Shown here: positions 1 through 6,240 of the stretch, piece after piece
Layout of the letters: every line of letters begins with the position of its first letter
Numbering within the stretch: the first letter of the stretch is position 1
From: a virus
Strand: one strand, 5' to 3'
Length of the DNA stretch: 31,810 nt
Virus record (IMG/VR): IMGVR_UViG_3300025151_000173
Span: 1-31,810 of that record
Made by a program: the position numbers and the translations under genes
The notes under the pieces: generated by a model
Databases searched by the model: none
What the model was told of the DNA's origin: nothing
Seen by the model: the letters and a program-made list of their open reading frames with translations, nothing else

Positions 1-70
1 CGCGAACCTGATAGAGACACGCGTTCCAGAAGAACCTGAGAATCAACGACTTACGCATATATAAAAACTA

Positions 71-100
71 TAGACAATTTGGCTAGGTTTTCTTTATGTA
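71..100 (+). promoter_or_regulatory. Candidate early rightward promoter
   Basis: TAGACA (71-76, 5 of 6 to the sigma70 -35) is followed after 18 nt by TATGTA (95-100, 4 of 6 to the -10). The perfect inverted repeat at 104-119 lies where the transcript would start, so a dimeric repressor bound there could block it. A second TTGACA at 165-170 has only a poor -10 (AAAATC at 188-193). Prediction by eye only. Confidence 0.35.
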
Positions 101-103
101 TTC

Positions 104-119
104 ACATTGTAAACAATGT
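104..119. promoter_or_regulatory. Operator-like inverted repeat ACATTGT-AA-ACAATGT
   Basis: Two perfect 7-bp arms flank a 2-bp spacer, giving a 16-bp dyad in the spacer upstream of the initiator gene. The size suits a dimeric HTH regulator such as the XRE-like protein at 10540-10707. That pairing is inference. Confidence 0.5.
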
Positions 120-137
120 CAACGCAACTCATTTAAT

Positions 138-157
138 ATTAACGATTATTAACGATT
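138..157. repeat. Tandem 10-bp direct repeat (ATTAACGATT x2), iteron-like
   Basis: Two exact head-to-tail copies of ATTAACGATT sit about 57 bp upstream of the initiator gene. The 10-bp period puts both copies on the same helix face, as for protein-bound iterons or an upstream activator site. Two copies are too few to call an origin. Confidence 0.5.
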
Positions 158-213
158 GGAAAAATTGACATATCCAAGATTTCATCGAAAATCGCAAACC
201 TACCCTCCTACGA

Positions 214-1098
214 ATGAAAGCCTTAATTGACAGCTCAATATGGACTGATCCAGCCGTTGAGTCTTTAGACGCTCAAGAAAAATTAATTTTATTCTGGCTA
301 CTAACGAACCCGAGCCGCGACAATGCAGGGGTGACTCGTTGCGGGTTTCGTCGTCTGAGCTTTGAGACTGGGATCCCTGAGGAAGAGATTGGTGCTTGTC
401 TTGATCGAGCGATGGAAGCTGGACGCTTTGAGAAGCATGGCGACCGCGTGGTATGTTTAAATTGGATAGCAAAGCAAGTTGGGCGTGGCAATTCATTGGT
501 GAGGAATAATATCTTTAAACAGATAGACCGATTAATGGATACTTATCCGAACTCGCTCAAGCAAGCTTTGTGCCGGCGGTACCCTGAACTAATCAAAGAA
601 GAAGAAGAAGAAACAGAAGCCCCTCCAAAGCCCCTTTCAAGGGGTTTAGAAGGGGGCAGGAAAGGAAAGGAAAGGAAAGGGAAGGGAAAAGATAATAAGA
701 ACGAAGCCCACACGATTGAGTCCTTTTGCCAGTCAGTTGCTCAACTATACGGAACAACATTGCACAAAATCACACCAGAGGCCAAGCGGGCTGTATTCAA
801 TCAATGCCCGACCGAGGATGAAATGCAAAGCGTCTTAAGATTTATTGAGCAACATAGGGCAGGGAAGTTCGGGAAAGATGCTCCAGCAATATCAACGACT
901 GCAAACAGAGCCTTGGTCAATATTGCCGATTTAATTGATAGAGCGTTGGCAAATGTTCAGATTAAACAAGAAAAGGCAAAGAGCTTAAAGCCTAAGCCCT
1001 TGCCTCAGATCGAAGACAATCCCCCGACAAAGGAAGAAATGAAACAGGCAAGAAAAGAATTTGCCGCACTCAAAAACAAAATAAAAAACAGAGAATGA
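214..1098 (+). CDS. Phage replication initiator-like protein (winged-helix N-terminus)
   Basis: 294 aa. Residues 1-105 have the pattern of phage replisome organisers: an AQEKLILFWLLTNPSRDNAGV stretch (about 21-41), then a second helix pair RLSFETGIPEEEIGACL. This is a winged-helix DNA-binding fold of the lambda O/DnaD-associated sort. Residues 125-165 are a charged low-complexity linker (EEEEE, then KGKERKGKGK), and the C-terminus is helical and basic. Inferred role: origin recognition and recruitment of host helicase, since no phage helicase is visible. The start follows a non-coding leader without a Shine-Dalgarno. The next gene overlaps by ATGA. The linker DNA holds CCCCTT-TC-AAGGGG (631-644) and a pure purine tract, so the origin may lie inside the gene as in lambda. 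Family fairly sure, exact role inferred. Confidence 0.7.
   Translation: MKALIDSSIWTDPAVESLDAQEKLILFWLLTNPSRDNAGVTRCGFRRLSFETGIPEEEIGACLDRAMEAGRFEKHGDRVVCLNWIAKQVGRGNSLVRNNIFKQIDRLMDTYPNSLKQALCRRYPELIKEEEEETEAPPKPLSRGLEGGRKGKERKGKGKDNKNEAHTIESFCQSVAQLYGTTLHKITPEAKRAVFNQCPTEDEMQSVLRFIEQHRAGKFGKDAPAISTTANRALVNIADLIDRALANVQIKQEKAKSLKPKPLPQIEDNPPTKEEMKQARKEFAALKNKIKNRE
631..686. other. Inverted repeat plus purine tract inside the initiator gene (possible origin)
   Basis: A perfect 6-bp inverted repeat CCCCTT-TC-AAGGGG (631-644) is followed by an almost pure purine run of AAAGG units (about 650-690) encoding the KGKERKGKGK linker. Lambdoid origins lie in the middle of the initiator gene and combine binding sites with an AT- or purine-rich unwinding tract. 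The same DNA could just be a repetitive linker. Confidence 0.3.
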
Positions 1099-1319
1099 CA
1101 AAAGAACAAAAAGAATATGGCTTTTTCCAATCAGCACGACACGAGCGGAACTCGGTCAATCTGTTGCAGAAAATGGCTAAACATTACGGACTGATGGGAG
1201 AGAAACCGCATCACAAACAGCCAAGTGCCACTGCGTTAATTCGCGCCCTAATTGACGGCGACTTGGACTTGATAGACGACAATGGAAGGAGGTTTTGGAA
1301 CGATGACAGACAATCCTGA
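1095..1319 (+). CDS. Small phage protein, paralogue of the 4983-5312 product
   Basis: 74 aa. Start overlaps the initiator stop (ATGA). The C-terminal 50 residues align with the C-terminus of the 109-aa protein at 4983-5312: NLLQKMAKHYG / VLLKKMAAYFE, then ALIRALIDGDLDLID / GFVHRLLDGELDIVR, then a shared FW followed by acidic residues. I do not recognise the function. The pattern suggests a small helical domain with a conserved DGxLD turn. Both copies are translationally coupled to a nucleic-acid enzyme upstream. Confidence 0.65.
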   Translation: MTKEQKEYGFFQSARHERNSVNLLQKMAKHYGLMGEKPHHKQPSATALIRALIDGDLDLIDDNGRRFWNDDRQS

Positions 1320-1548
1320 CGACACCATGGAGATGTTTCCTGAGTTAGTGCATAACTGGGAAGACCACTGGAAAGATATGCCCGAGTTCTTACCAAAGCC
1401 ATATAAAGCCATCGCGTCCGTGACGATTCATTTTGAGACAGTCGAAGCAATGGAAGCGTTTGGCGAATTGATAGGTCGGAGAATTACTCACGACACAAAA
1501 GGGGTTTATTACCCAGTGAAAGAGAAAACTACCTACATATGTGAATGA
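1303..1548 (+). CDS. Small conserved phage protein next to DNA-modification glycosyltransferases
   Basis: 81 aa from ATG 1303, which has a strong AAGGAGG at 1286-1292 (10-nt spacing). An in-frame ATG at 1282 lies upstream of that site and is less likely. The pattern is MPEF..KPYKAIASVTIHFETVEAMEAFGEL ending in TKGVYYPVKE, i.e. a small alpha/beta domain with a terminal YYP. I recall similar short proteins or C-terminal domains beside phage ParB-like/methyltransferase genes, but cannot confirm it. It overlaps the glycosyltransferase start by ATGA, so the two are probably co-translated. Confidence 0.6.
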   Translation: MTDNPDDTMEMFPELVHNWEDHWKDMPEFLPKPYKAIASVTIHFETVEAMEAFGELIGRRITHDTKGVYYPVKEKTTYICE

Positions 1549-2339
1549 TGAACAAATATCCAATTTACATACCTTCAAAGTCCAGATATTTCCAATGCTC
1601 AATCAGCAAATTACTGGAACAATCTGGGTTAAGTTATTCAATCGTGGTAGAGCCACAAGACTATGGCAAATATTGTGAAATCTATAATCCAAATAATGTT
1701 CTGCAAATGGACAAAAACGACCAAGGGATTGCATATGCTAGGACTTGGATTAAAAAACATTCCATTAAAAATAATGAAAAGAAGCATTGGCAAATGGATG
1801 ACAATATCCGATCCTTTAAAAGATGGAACAAACACGAAAGACAAGAAACATCCGCAAGAGTTGCCATTTGTTCTGTTGAGAGATTCTCCGGTCGGTTTAA
1901 AAATTGTGGCATTGTCGGGCTTCGTTCTTCTGTTTGGGGCTTTCAAAAAGAGGCTCCCTACAAAATAAATAAAATGGTCTATTGTTGCACCCTTGATGAT
2001 AACAGTATGGACATATATTGGAGGGTTAAGGGGTTAGGCTCGGATACGGACTATTCCATCCAAGTGTGTGAGACAAGAAAATGGTGCACCGTCTTAATGC
2101 ATAAATACCAAATTGATAAGCCGGCAATGGGTAAGCAAAAAGGCGGGAATGAGCTTGATTATGCCGACAATGGAATTGAAAAGCGGATCGCATCATTACA
2201 AAGCATATGGGGAAAGGAAATGATTAAGCGAACAATCAGAAATGGAAAGCCAATGCTTAACTGCAATCACATTTGGAGAACATACAAGCACTCTTTAATC
2301 CCTATTAATCAACAATCCACAAATTTAGTTTTGGCATAA
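1545..2339 (+). CDS. TET-associated-type (TAGT) glycosyltransferase, copy 1
   Basis: 264 aa. N-terminal YPIYIPSKSR, then VVEPQDYGKY (34-43), GIAYARTW, and the DDN metal/nucleotide-sugar motif at 85-87 in HWQMDDNIRSFKRW, followed by GSDTDYS (165-171) and KQKGGNELDYAD. This is the GT-A-like plan of the phage TAGT family, which adds sugars to hydroxymethylated bases in phage DNA. Its paralogue follows 1 nt downstream, with DDN, (S/E)DTD and KGGN motifs at nearly the same positions. The start (ATGATG) overlaps the previous stop. Likely acts on phage DNA in the cytoplasm to block restriction. Acceptor base unknown, because no TET dioxygenase or hydroxymethylase gene is visible. Confidence 0.72.
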   Translation: MMNKYPIYIPSKSRYFQCSISKLLEQSGLSYSIVVEPQDYGKYCEIYNPNNVLQMDKNDQGIAYARTWIKKHSIKNNEKKHWQMDDNIRSFKRWNKHERQETSARVAICSVERFSGRFKNCGIVGLRSSVWGFQKEAPYKINKMVYCCTLDDNSMDIYWRVKGLGSDTDYSIQVCETRKWCTVLMHKYQIDKPAMGKQKGGNELDYADNGIEKRIASLQSIWGKEMIKRTIRNGKPMLNCNHIWRTYKHSLIPINQQSTNLVLA

Positions 2340-2340
2340 A

Positions 2341-3192
2341 ATGAACCCAGAATTTCCAGTTTATATAATCAGCAAAGGCAGAGCGGACACGCGATACACG
2401 TCCAAAGCTCTAGAAGATATTGGAGTCCCTTATCGTATCGTTATTGAGCCGCAAGAGTTCGACGAATACTCGGCAGTTATTGATAAAGAAAAGATTCTCC
2501 AGCTTCCGTTCAGTAATCTTGGTCAGGGTTCAATACCTGCCCGGAATTGGTGCTGGGAACATTCGATAAGCGAGGGGCACGAATGGCATTGGATATTGGA
2601 TGACAACATTAAGTCCTTTCTCCGTTTTACAAATGACCAACGCTACACCGTCACAAATGGCACCATATTTAAATGTGCGGAAGATTTTGTACAACGATAC
2701 GAAAACATTGCCTTGTCCGGTTTCCAATATCGTTTCTTTTGTGGTGGAGCAACTCAGCCCTACAAACTGAATACGAGGATTTATTCTTGCTTGTTGATTA
2801 ACAACAGCACACCCCACCGATGGCGTGGTCGTTACAATGAAGATACCGACTTATCGTTAAGAGTCTTAAAGGACGGATATTGCACCGTGTTATTTTATGC
2901 GTTCCTTTGTTCAAAAATGGAAACGATGACATGCAAAGGCGGCAACACGGAAGAATTATATGCGGAAGATATTGACGGAAGACTAAAAATGGCTGAGAGT
3001 CTGCAAGCACAACATCCGGACGTGGCTACAGTCGTTTGGAAATGGGATCGCTGGCATCATGAGGTAGACTACCGACCTTTCAAAAAGAATAAATTAATAA
3101 TGAAGCAAGGATTGAGGATTCCCAATCGCGTCAATAATTACGGAATGTTTCTTAAAGAACTAACCAACCAAAAAAAAGAAAATGAAAAATAA
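2341..3192 (+). CDS. TET-associated-type (TAGT) glycosyltransferase, copy 2
   Basis: 283 aa and closer to the family consensus than copy 1: PVYIISKGRADT (6-17), VPYRIVIEPQEFDEY (29-43), SIPARNW, HWILDDNIKSF (83-93, DDN 87-89), RWRGRYNEDTDLSLRVLKDG (160-179), KGGNTEELY (199-207). NEDTDLSLR is the usual second acidic motif of GT-A-like enzymes; copy 1 has GSDTDYSIQ here and has lost RWRGRYNE. Predicted to transfer a sugar to a modified DNA base, possibly with a different acceptor or as a second sugar from copy 1. It starts 1 nt after copy 1 and overlaps the membrane-protein start by 11 nt. Confidence 0.78.
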   Translation: MNPEFPVYIISKGRADTRYTSKALEDIGVPYRIVIEPQEFDEYSAVIDKEKILQLPFSNLGQGSIPARNWCWEHSISEGHEWHWILDDNIKSFLRFTNDQRYTVTNGTIFKCAEDFVQRYENIALSGFQYRFFCGGATQPYKLNTRIYSCLLINNSTPHRWRGRYNEDTDLSLRVLKDGYCTVLFYAFLCSKMETMTCKGGNTEELYAEDIDGRLKMAESLQAQHPDVATVVWKWDRWHHEVDYRPFKKNKLIMKQGLRIPNRVNNYGMFLKELTNQKKENEK

Positions 3193-3469
3193 ACTACAAC
3201 AACTCCGCACTGAATCCCGTTATTGGGAAAAGCTGGCAACTAAATGTTCCATTCTTATGCCATGTTCATTAGCAGTAACAGCACTTGCCAATGTTGCTTT
3301 TGCGTTCAGCTATACAATTGGGCAAAATACATTTGTTCCAGTTCTGATAAGCATTATGGGATTACTTTGTGCGATTCTTGCCGAGATTGTCACCCAAGGA
3401 TATTGGAAGAATTTTGCAGATGCCGAGAATAGGTATCGGCAACAAATAAAACAAAAACTGGAGGAATAA
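3182..3469 (+). CDS. Small two-TM membrane protein
   Basis: 95 aa. Two hydrophobic helices (about 22-46 and 52-73) form a hairpin, with a charged N-terminus and a basic/acidic helical C-terminus (FADAENRYRQQIKQKLEE), so both ends are probably cytoplasmic. It starts inside the end of the glycosyltransferase (11-nt overlap). No family recognised. A role in membrane attachment of replication or in exclusion would be speculation. Confidence 0.6.
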   Translation: MKNKLQQLRTESRYWEKLATKCSILMPCSLAVTALANVAFAFSYTIGQNTFVPVLISIMGLLCAILAEIVTQGYWKNFADAENRYRQQIKQKLEE

Positions 3470-3473
3470 AAAA

Positions 3474-3734
3474 ATGCCATCAAGAAAAATATATGACGTG
3501 GTCGCCACAATTGGCGAATATAAAACCGGAGACGGCGAGATAAAAAAACGATACTTAAAATGTGGAGCGATGTTTGAAAATGACGAGGGCAACAAATCAA
3601 TCAAGATTGATGGACTGCCGGCAGGTTCAGACTGGAATGGCTGGTTGTCATTGTATGAGCCGAGAGAGTTTAACGCACCCACAAACAGTCCTCCGCAAAT
3701 AACAGGACGGAAGGACGATGATGTTCCATTTTAA
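3474..3734 (+). CDS. SSB-like single-stranded DNA-binding protein with acidic tip
   Basis: 86 aa. A beta-rich domain (YDVVATIGEYKTGDGEIKKRYLKCGAMFENDEG..) is followed by a polar linker and the C-terminus DDDVPF. That ending closely matches the DDDIPF tip of bacterial SSB, which recruits host repair and replication proteins. It is shorter than bacterial SSB (about 110-180 aa). A good Shine-Dalgarno (GGAGG, 3460-3464) precedes ATG 3474. It lies directly before an OB-type phage protein and an exonuclease, consistent with recombination or replication. The fold is inferred; the tip is seen directly. Confidence 0.7.
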   Translation: MPSRKIYDVVATIGEYKTGDGEIKKRYLKCGAMFENDEGNKSIKIDGLPAGSDWNGWLSLYEPREFNAPTNSPPQITGRKDDDVPF

Positions 3735-3751
3735 TTGAACCAAAAAAAGAA

Positions 3752-4108
3752 ATGAGCAAAGAAGAAAAAAAACAAGAAAAAGAGGGCTTCAAGTTCTCGT
3801 TGGCTTATCCTTCAAAATACTTAAGGGAGCCCGATTTAAATGGCAAGAGTGTCACGCTAACAGTCAAAGGTTGGCGATATACTGAGAAGAAGGACGTTGG
3901 TGATGACGGTCGACAAATGAAGGGAATTTGCCTTTCGTTTGAAGAAACGCCAAAGGAGTACATTGCCGGCGTTACCGTGTTCAGACAATTGCAGAGCGTT
4001 CTAGGATTTGATCCTGAAACTTGGAGCGGTAACTCTGTCACGTTCTTTCCAACAACTTGTCGCTTCGGCAAAGACCCAGCCCACCCTTGCATTAGGGTTC
4101 GTGTTTAA
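3752..4108 (+). CDS. Phage recombination-associated OB-type protein
   Basis: 118 aa. Layout is KYLREPDLNGKSVTLTVKG .. ICLSFEETPKE .. TVFRQLQSVLGFDPETWSGNSVTFFPTTCRFG .. IRVRV. I recognise this arrangement (an L-x-GK start, a middle asparagine/phenylalanine helix, WxGxxVxxFPT, terminal IRV) from a common phage protein family of unknown function that sits with SSB and RecE/PD-(D/E)XK exonucleases. Probably a small beta-barrel. Follows an A-rich leader without a Shine-Dalgarno. Confidence 0.6.
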   Translation: MSKEEKKQEKEGFKFSLAYPSKYLREPDLNGKSVTLTVKGWRYTEKKDVGDDGRQMKGICLSFEETPKEYIAGVTVFRQLQSVLGFDPETWSGNSVTFFPTTCRFGKDPAHPCIRVRV

Positions 4109-4119
4109 CATAAAAAAAA

Positions 4120-4986
4120 ATGAAATTCATAGATTATACAAAAGCCGAGGGGGTTAATTGTTCCAGCTTTGGAGGGATTGATCCAGACCGTGATGGATGT
4201 CCATTAATTTGGAGAGCAAACGAACTTGGAGAGGGAGAGCCTAGAAAAGATTCTCCAGCTTTAGGATTCGGAAGAGCTTTCCATTCCGCTGTATTAACTC
4301 CGGACGAGTTTGTGGACGAGTTTGTCGCATTAGATGAAGGCGTCCAACACAAGCTATATACGGACGCACTAGAAAGCGGTTCGAAAGCTAAGAAGTTTTC
4401 CCGCTCGTTGTCTACATATAAAGATTGGATGGCTGAACAAAAGCAACTTGGTCGGACTGTTCTTGATCTAGATTCTCTAGAAAGAATAGAAGACATGAAG
4501 GACGCTTTGATGAGAAACAAACAAATGGCAGATTATTTAAATGATCCCAGCCTCCAAACGGAACTAAGTTTGTTCGCATCGTTAACAGACCACAGGGGCA
4601 ACCATGTTGCTTGTAAGGGACGACTGGACGCATTATTGCCGGGTGGTGCTTGCGTTGATCTGAAAACCGTGGCAAGTGCTTCTCCTATTTATTTGGGGAA
4701 CTTCGTGCCGCGTTTCAAGAATCACATCCAAGCGGCGTTCTATCTTGATCTGTTAGAAGCAAACGGGCATGAAGTCGACCATTTTGCCTTTGCTTTTATC
4801 GACAAGAGAAAGCCGCATCCGGTAACGCTTTGGAAAGTGCCGGACGTTATGATTGATCTAGGTCGGCAAGAATATAAAACCTTCCTCGGTTGGATATTTG
4901 ACGGACGTAAAACAGGCAAATGGCCGGGGCACTCTCCAATGATTGAGTTTCCGGCATGGTTTGAAAAGATGCTGGAGGAAGTATGA
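4120..4986 (+). CDS. PD-(D/E)XK exonuclease, RecE/exodeoxyribonuclease VIII-like (DUF3799 type)
   Basis: 288 aa. The nuclease motifs appear in order: GRAFH (51-55), E148 in QTELSLFA, KGRLDAL (166-172, D170), CVDLKTV (178-184, D180 and K182) and QAAFY (204-208). These are the signatures of the RecB/RecE-like PD-(D/E)XK fold, which resects double-stranded ends for recombination. Length fits phage single-domain members. No annealase (RecT, Erf, Beta) is recognisable nearby, so the SSB-like protein or the host may supply that step. Next gene overlaps by ATGA. Confidence 0.8.
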   Translation: MKFIDYTKAEGVNCSSFGGIDPDRDGCPLIWRANELGEGEPRKDSPALGFGRAFHSAVLTPDEFVDEFVALDEGVQHKLYTDALESGSKAKKFSRSLSTYKDWMAEQKQLGRTVLDLDSLERIEDMKDALMRNKQMADYLNDPSLQTELSLFASLTDHRGNHVACKGRLDALLPGGACVDLKTVASASPIYLGNFVPRFKNHIQAAFYLDLLEANGHEVDHFAFAFIDKRKPHPVTLWKVPDVMIDLGRQEYKTFLGWIFDGRKTGKWPGHSPMIEFPAWFEKMLEEV

Positions 4987-5312
4987 GTCCGAGTGAACAT
5001 ATATCCAACACCGATTATCATAATTCGTTGAAAAAGGAAATGAGTAAACAGAAGATAAAAAACGGGATTAGCGACATGCAGGAGGCGAGTTGTGAAGGAG
5101 CGTCTACCTTTTACGGCGCAGGTGGTCGCGTCTTGCTTAAAAAAATGGCGGCATATTTTGAATGTTACGGGGCTGGAAGACACTCTGGAGACATTACTGC
5201 CGCTGGATTTGTTCATCGTTTGCTGGACGGTGAGTTGGATATTGTGAGAGTGAGCGATGGGAAGGGCTTTTGGCACGAGGAGGGATATGATGCTCGAACT
5301 GAAGAGAATTAA
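4983..5312 (+). CDS. Small phage protein, paralogue of the 1095-1319 product
   Basis: 109 aa, starting ATGA on the exonuclease stop. Residues 50-100 (VLLKKMAAYFE, then GFVHRLLDGELDIV, then GKGFWHEEG) match the 74-aa protein at 1095-1319. The N-terminal 45 residues are polar and unrelated to it. Function unknown. Ten bases after its FW, near the end, is GGAGGGATATGATG, a possible coupled start for a short frame over the structured RNA, paralleling the gene order after the other copy. Confidence 0.65.
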   Translation: MSPSEHISNTDYHNSLKKEMSKQKIKNGISDMQEASCEGASTFYGAGGRVLLKKMAAYFECYGAGRHSGDITAAGFVHRLLDGELDIVRVSDGKGFWHEEGYDARTEEN

Positions 5313-5316
5313 AAAA

Positions 5317-5413
5317 GACGTGACTGGGAGACTAGAGTCGGAAGAGAACTCCGAACTTGGTGGAGATTTTTGTTCATTTTTCTCCACCGGTAGTGAACAC
5401 TCCCAGCCGCGTC
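5317..5413 (+). ncRNA. Structured RNA element, copy 1 of a tandem pair
   Basis: Outer stem P1 pairs 5317-5330 (GACGTGACTGGGAG) with 5400-5413 (CTCCCAGCCGCGTC): 13 of 14 pairs counting one wobble. Inside is P2, TCGGA (5338-5342) with TCCGA (5350-5354) around loop AGAGAAC, and P3, GGTGGAGA (5359-5366) with TCTCCACC (5381-5388) around a 14-nt loop containing GTTCATT. TGAACA (5394-5399) abuts the 3' side of P1. Together this is a three-way junction. GTTCA can pair with either the P2 loop (GAAC) or TGAAC, so a switch is possible. Seen from sequence only; no RNA family recognised. Confidence 0.6.
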
Positions 5414-5422
5414 CAAAACCTT

Positions 5423-5494
5423 TGCAGGGACTAGAGTCGGAAGAGAACTCCGAACAGCGGTTTATTTGTTGGCCAGTTCATTGAACACCCTGCA
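5423..5494 (+). ncRNA. Structured RNA element, copy 2 of a tandem pair
   Basis: The 26-nt core at 5430-5455 is identical to copy 1 (5331-5356). The outer stem has a different sequence but still pairs: TGCAGGG (5423-5429) with CCCTGCA (5488-5494). GTTCATT (5476-5482) and TGAACA (5482-5487) are kept. P3 is reduced to a weak GGTT/GGCC helix. It ends 12 nt before the start of the next gene (5507), so it probably lies in that gene's 5' leader. Changed outer pairs with an unchanged core argue for selection on RNA structure. Confidence 0.62.
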
Positions 5495-5506
5495 TCCTAA
5501 AAAAAA

Positions 5507-5995
5507 ATGAAACCTTACAAAATAGAACTAGACGAAAAAGAAATCCAGCTTGCTAAAAAACAAGCTTTGGCAACTGCAAGCGATTCAAGACAACGCGGAT
5601 TGATTGATCGTAAATTTGCCCGCGAAACAGGAGCAGAGATTGACGAGCTTGGCGCAGGTGGTGAAATTGCGTTTTGTAAATTCTTCCGAATTCCATACAC
5701 CGATCTGCGATTTGGATCATGCAGGGGTTGGGATGTTAATCTCCCTGGCATTGGAACTTTTGACGTGAAGACGACAAAGAAGCCGGGGAATAATATATCT
5801 ATAGCGGCACGATGTGAACACAAAAAGGACAGGGCGGATTGGATCGCAGGAATGGCAAGAGAAGGCAAAAGCTGGACATTTTATTATTACGGCATGCTGG
5901 AAAGCCAGCATTGTTTTTCCGATAAGTATACGAAGGAGGGCAGATTTGGTGAGTCTTTTTTTTCTGTTCCTGTTTCTGAGCTTTTTTTAGTGTGA
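5507..5995 (+). CDS. PD-(D/E)XK nuclease-like phage protein
   Basis: 162 aa. The core is ELGAGGEIAFCKFF (E53), GWDVNLPGIGTFDVKTTKK (D86-V-K88) and a later strand (SWTFYYYGML). The E .. D-x-K pattern on adjacent strands is the restriction-endonuclease-like fold. It could be an endonuclease or Holliday-junction-type enzyme serving recombination or packaging; the substrate cannot be read. It follows the tandem RNA element by 12 nt on an A-rich leader. The stop overlaps the next start (GTGA). Confidence 0.6.
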   Translation: MKPYKIELDEKEIQLAKKQALATASDSRQRGLIDRKFARETGAEIDELGAGGEIAFCKFFRIPYTDLRFGSCRGWDVNLPGIGTFDVKTTKKPGNNISIAARCEHKKDRADWIAGMAREGKSWTFYYYGMLESQHCFSDKYTKEGRFGESFFSVPVSELFLV

Positions 5996-6240
5996 AGAAA
6001 AAACTGGAGATCGGTTGCTTTTGGTGCGACATGACAAACAAAAAAGATCCTCCAATCTATTGGATGAATGTGGTGAGCGTTGATGATTATGGACGTTTTG
6101 AACCAGTTACTTCTGTGGAATTAAGTCTTGAAGTGTTCCAGCTTTTTCACAATGATGGAAAGGCTTTGCGGTCATGCTTGACCAAGATCAGCAAAATAAA
6201 CGACATTAAACCAATCACCAATTATCAAAATATAAAATGA
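5992..6240 (+). CDS. Hypothetical early protein
   Basis: 82 aa from GTG 5992, chosen because it overlaps the previous stop as GTGA, like the ATGA couplings around it. A later ATG at 6031 would give 69 aa. The sequence (CFWCDMTNKKDPPIYWMNVVSV .. ELSLEVFQLFHNDGKALRSC) shows no recognised domain. Two cysteines near the N-terminus (CFWC) might bind metal, but there is no second pair. Confidence 0.5.
   Translation: MKKKLEIGCFWCDMTNKKDPPIYWMNVVSVDDYGRFEPVTSVELSLEVFQLFHNDGKALRSCLTKISKINDIKPITNYQNIK

Larger units (their letters stand above)
1..213. promoter_or_regulatory. Control region left of the early arm (together with 31604-31810)
   Basis: No ORF. It contains, in order, a repeated GAACCTGA (4-11 and 32-39), a promoter-like pair, a perfect inverted repeat and a tandem repeat, listed separately. 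If the genome is circular or has cohesive ends, this joins 31604-31810 to form a roughly 420-bp non-coding spacer between the divergent terminase operon and the initiator gene. That is where a lambda-like phage keeps cos and early control sites. No cos site is identified directly. Confidence 0.6.

Noticed and set aside
4740-5387. 215-aa minus-strand ORF
   Set aside because: Antisense to the exonuclease and its coupled partner; unlikely composition and no start context.
5257-5484. 75-aa (or 64-aa from 5290) ORF across the tandem RNA element
   Set aside because: It has a GGAGG near 5279 and the repeats are 99 nt apart (in frame, LESEENSE twice), so coding is possible. The changed but paired outer stems and lack of a recognisable fold favour an RNA; not listed as a gene.
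5317-5494. Identity as hammerhead ribozyme or glutamine riboswitch
   Set aside because: No CTGATGA..GAAA hammerhead core. A CGGAAG and GTTCA are shared with glutamine riboswitches, but their order and flanking conserved bases differ.
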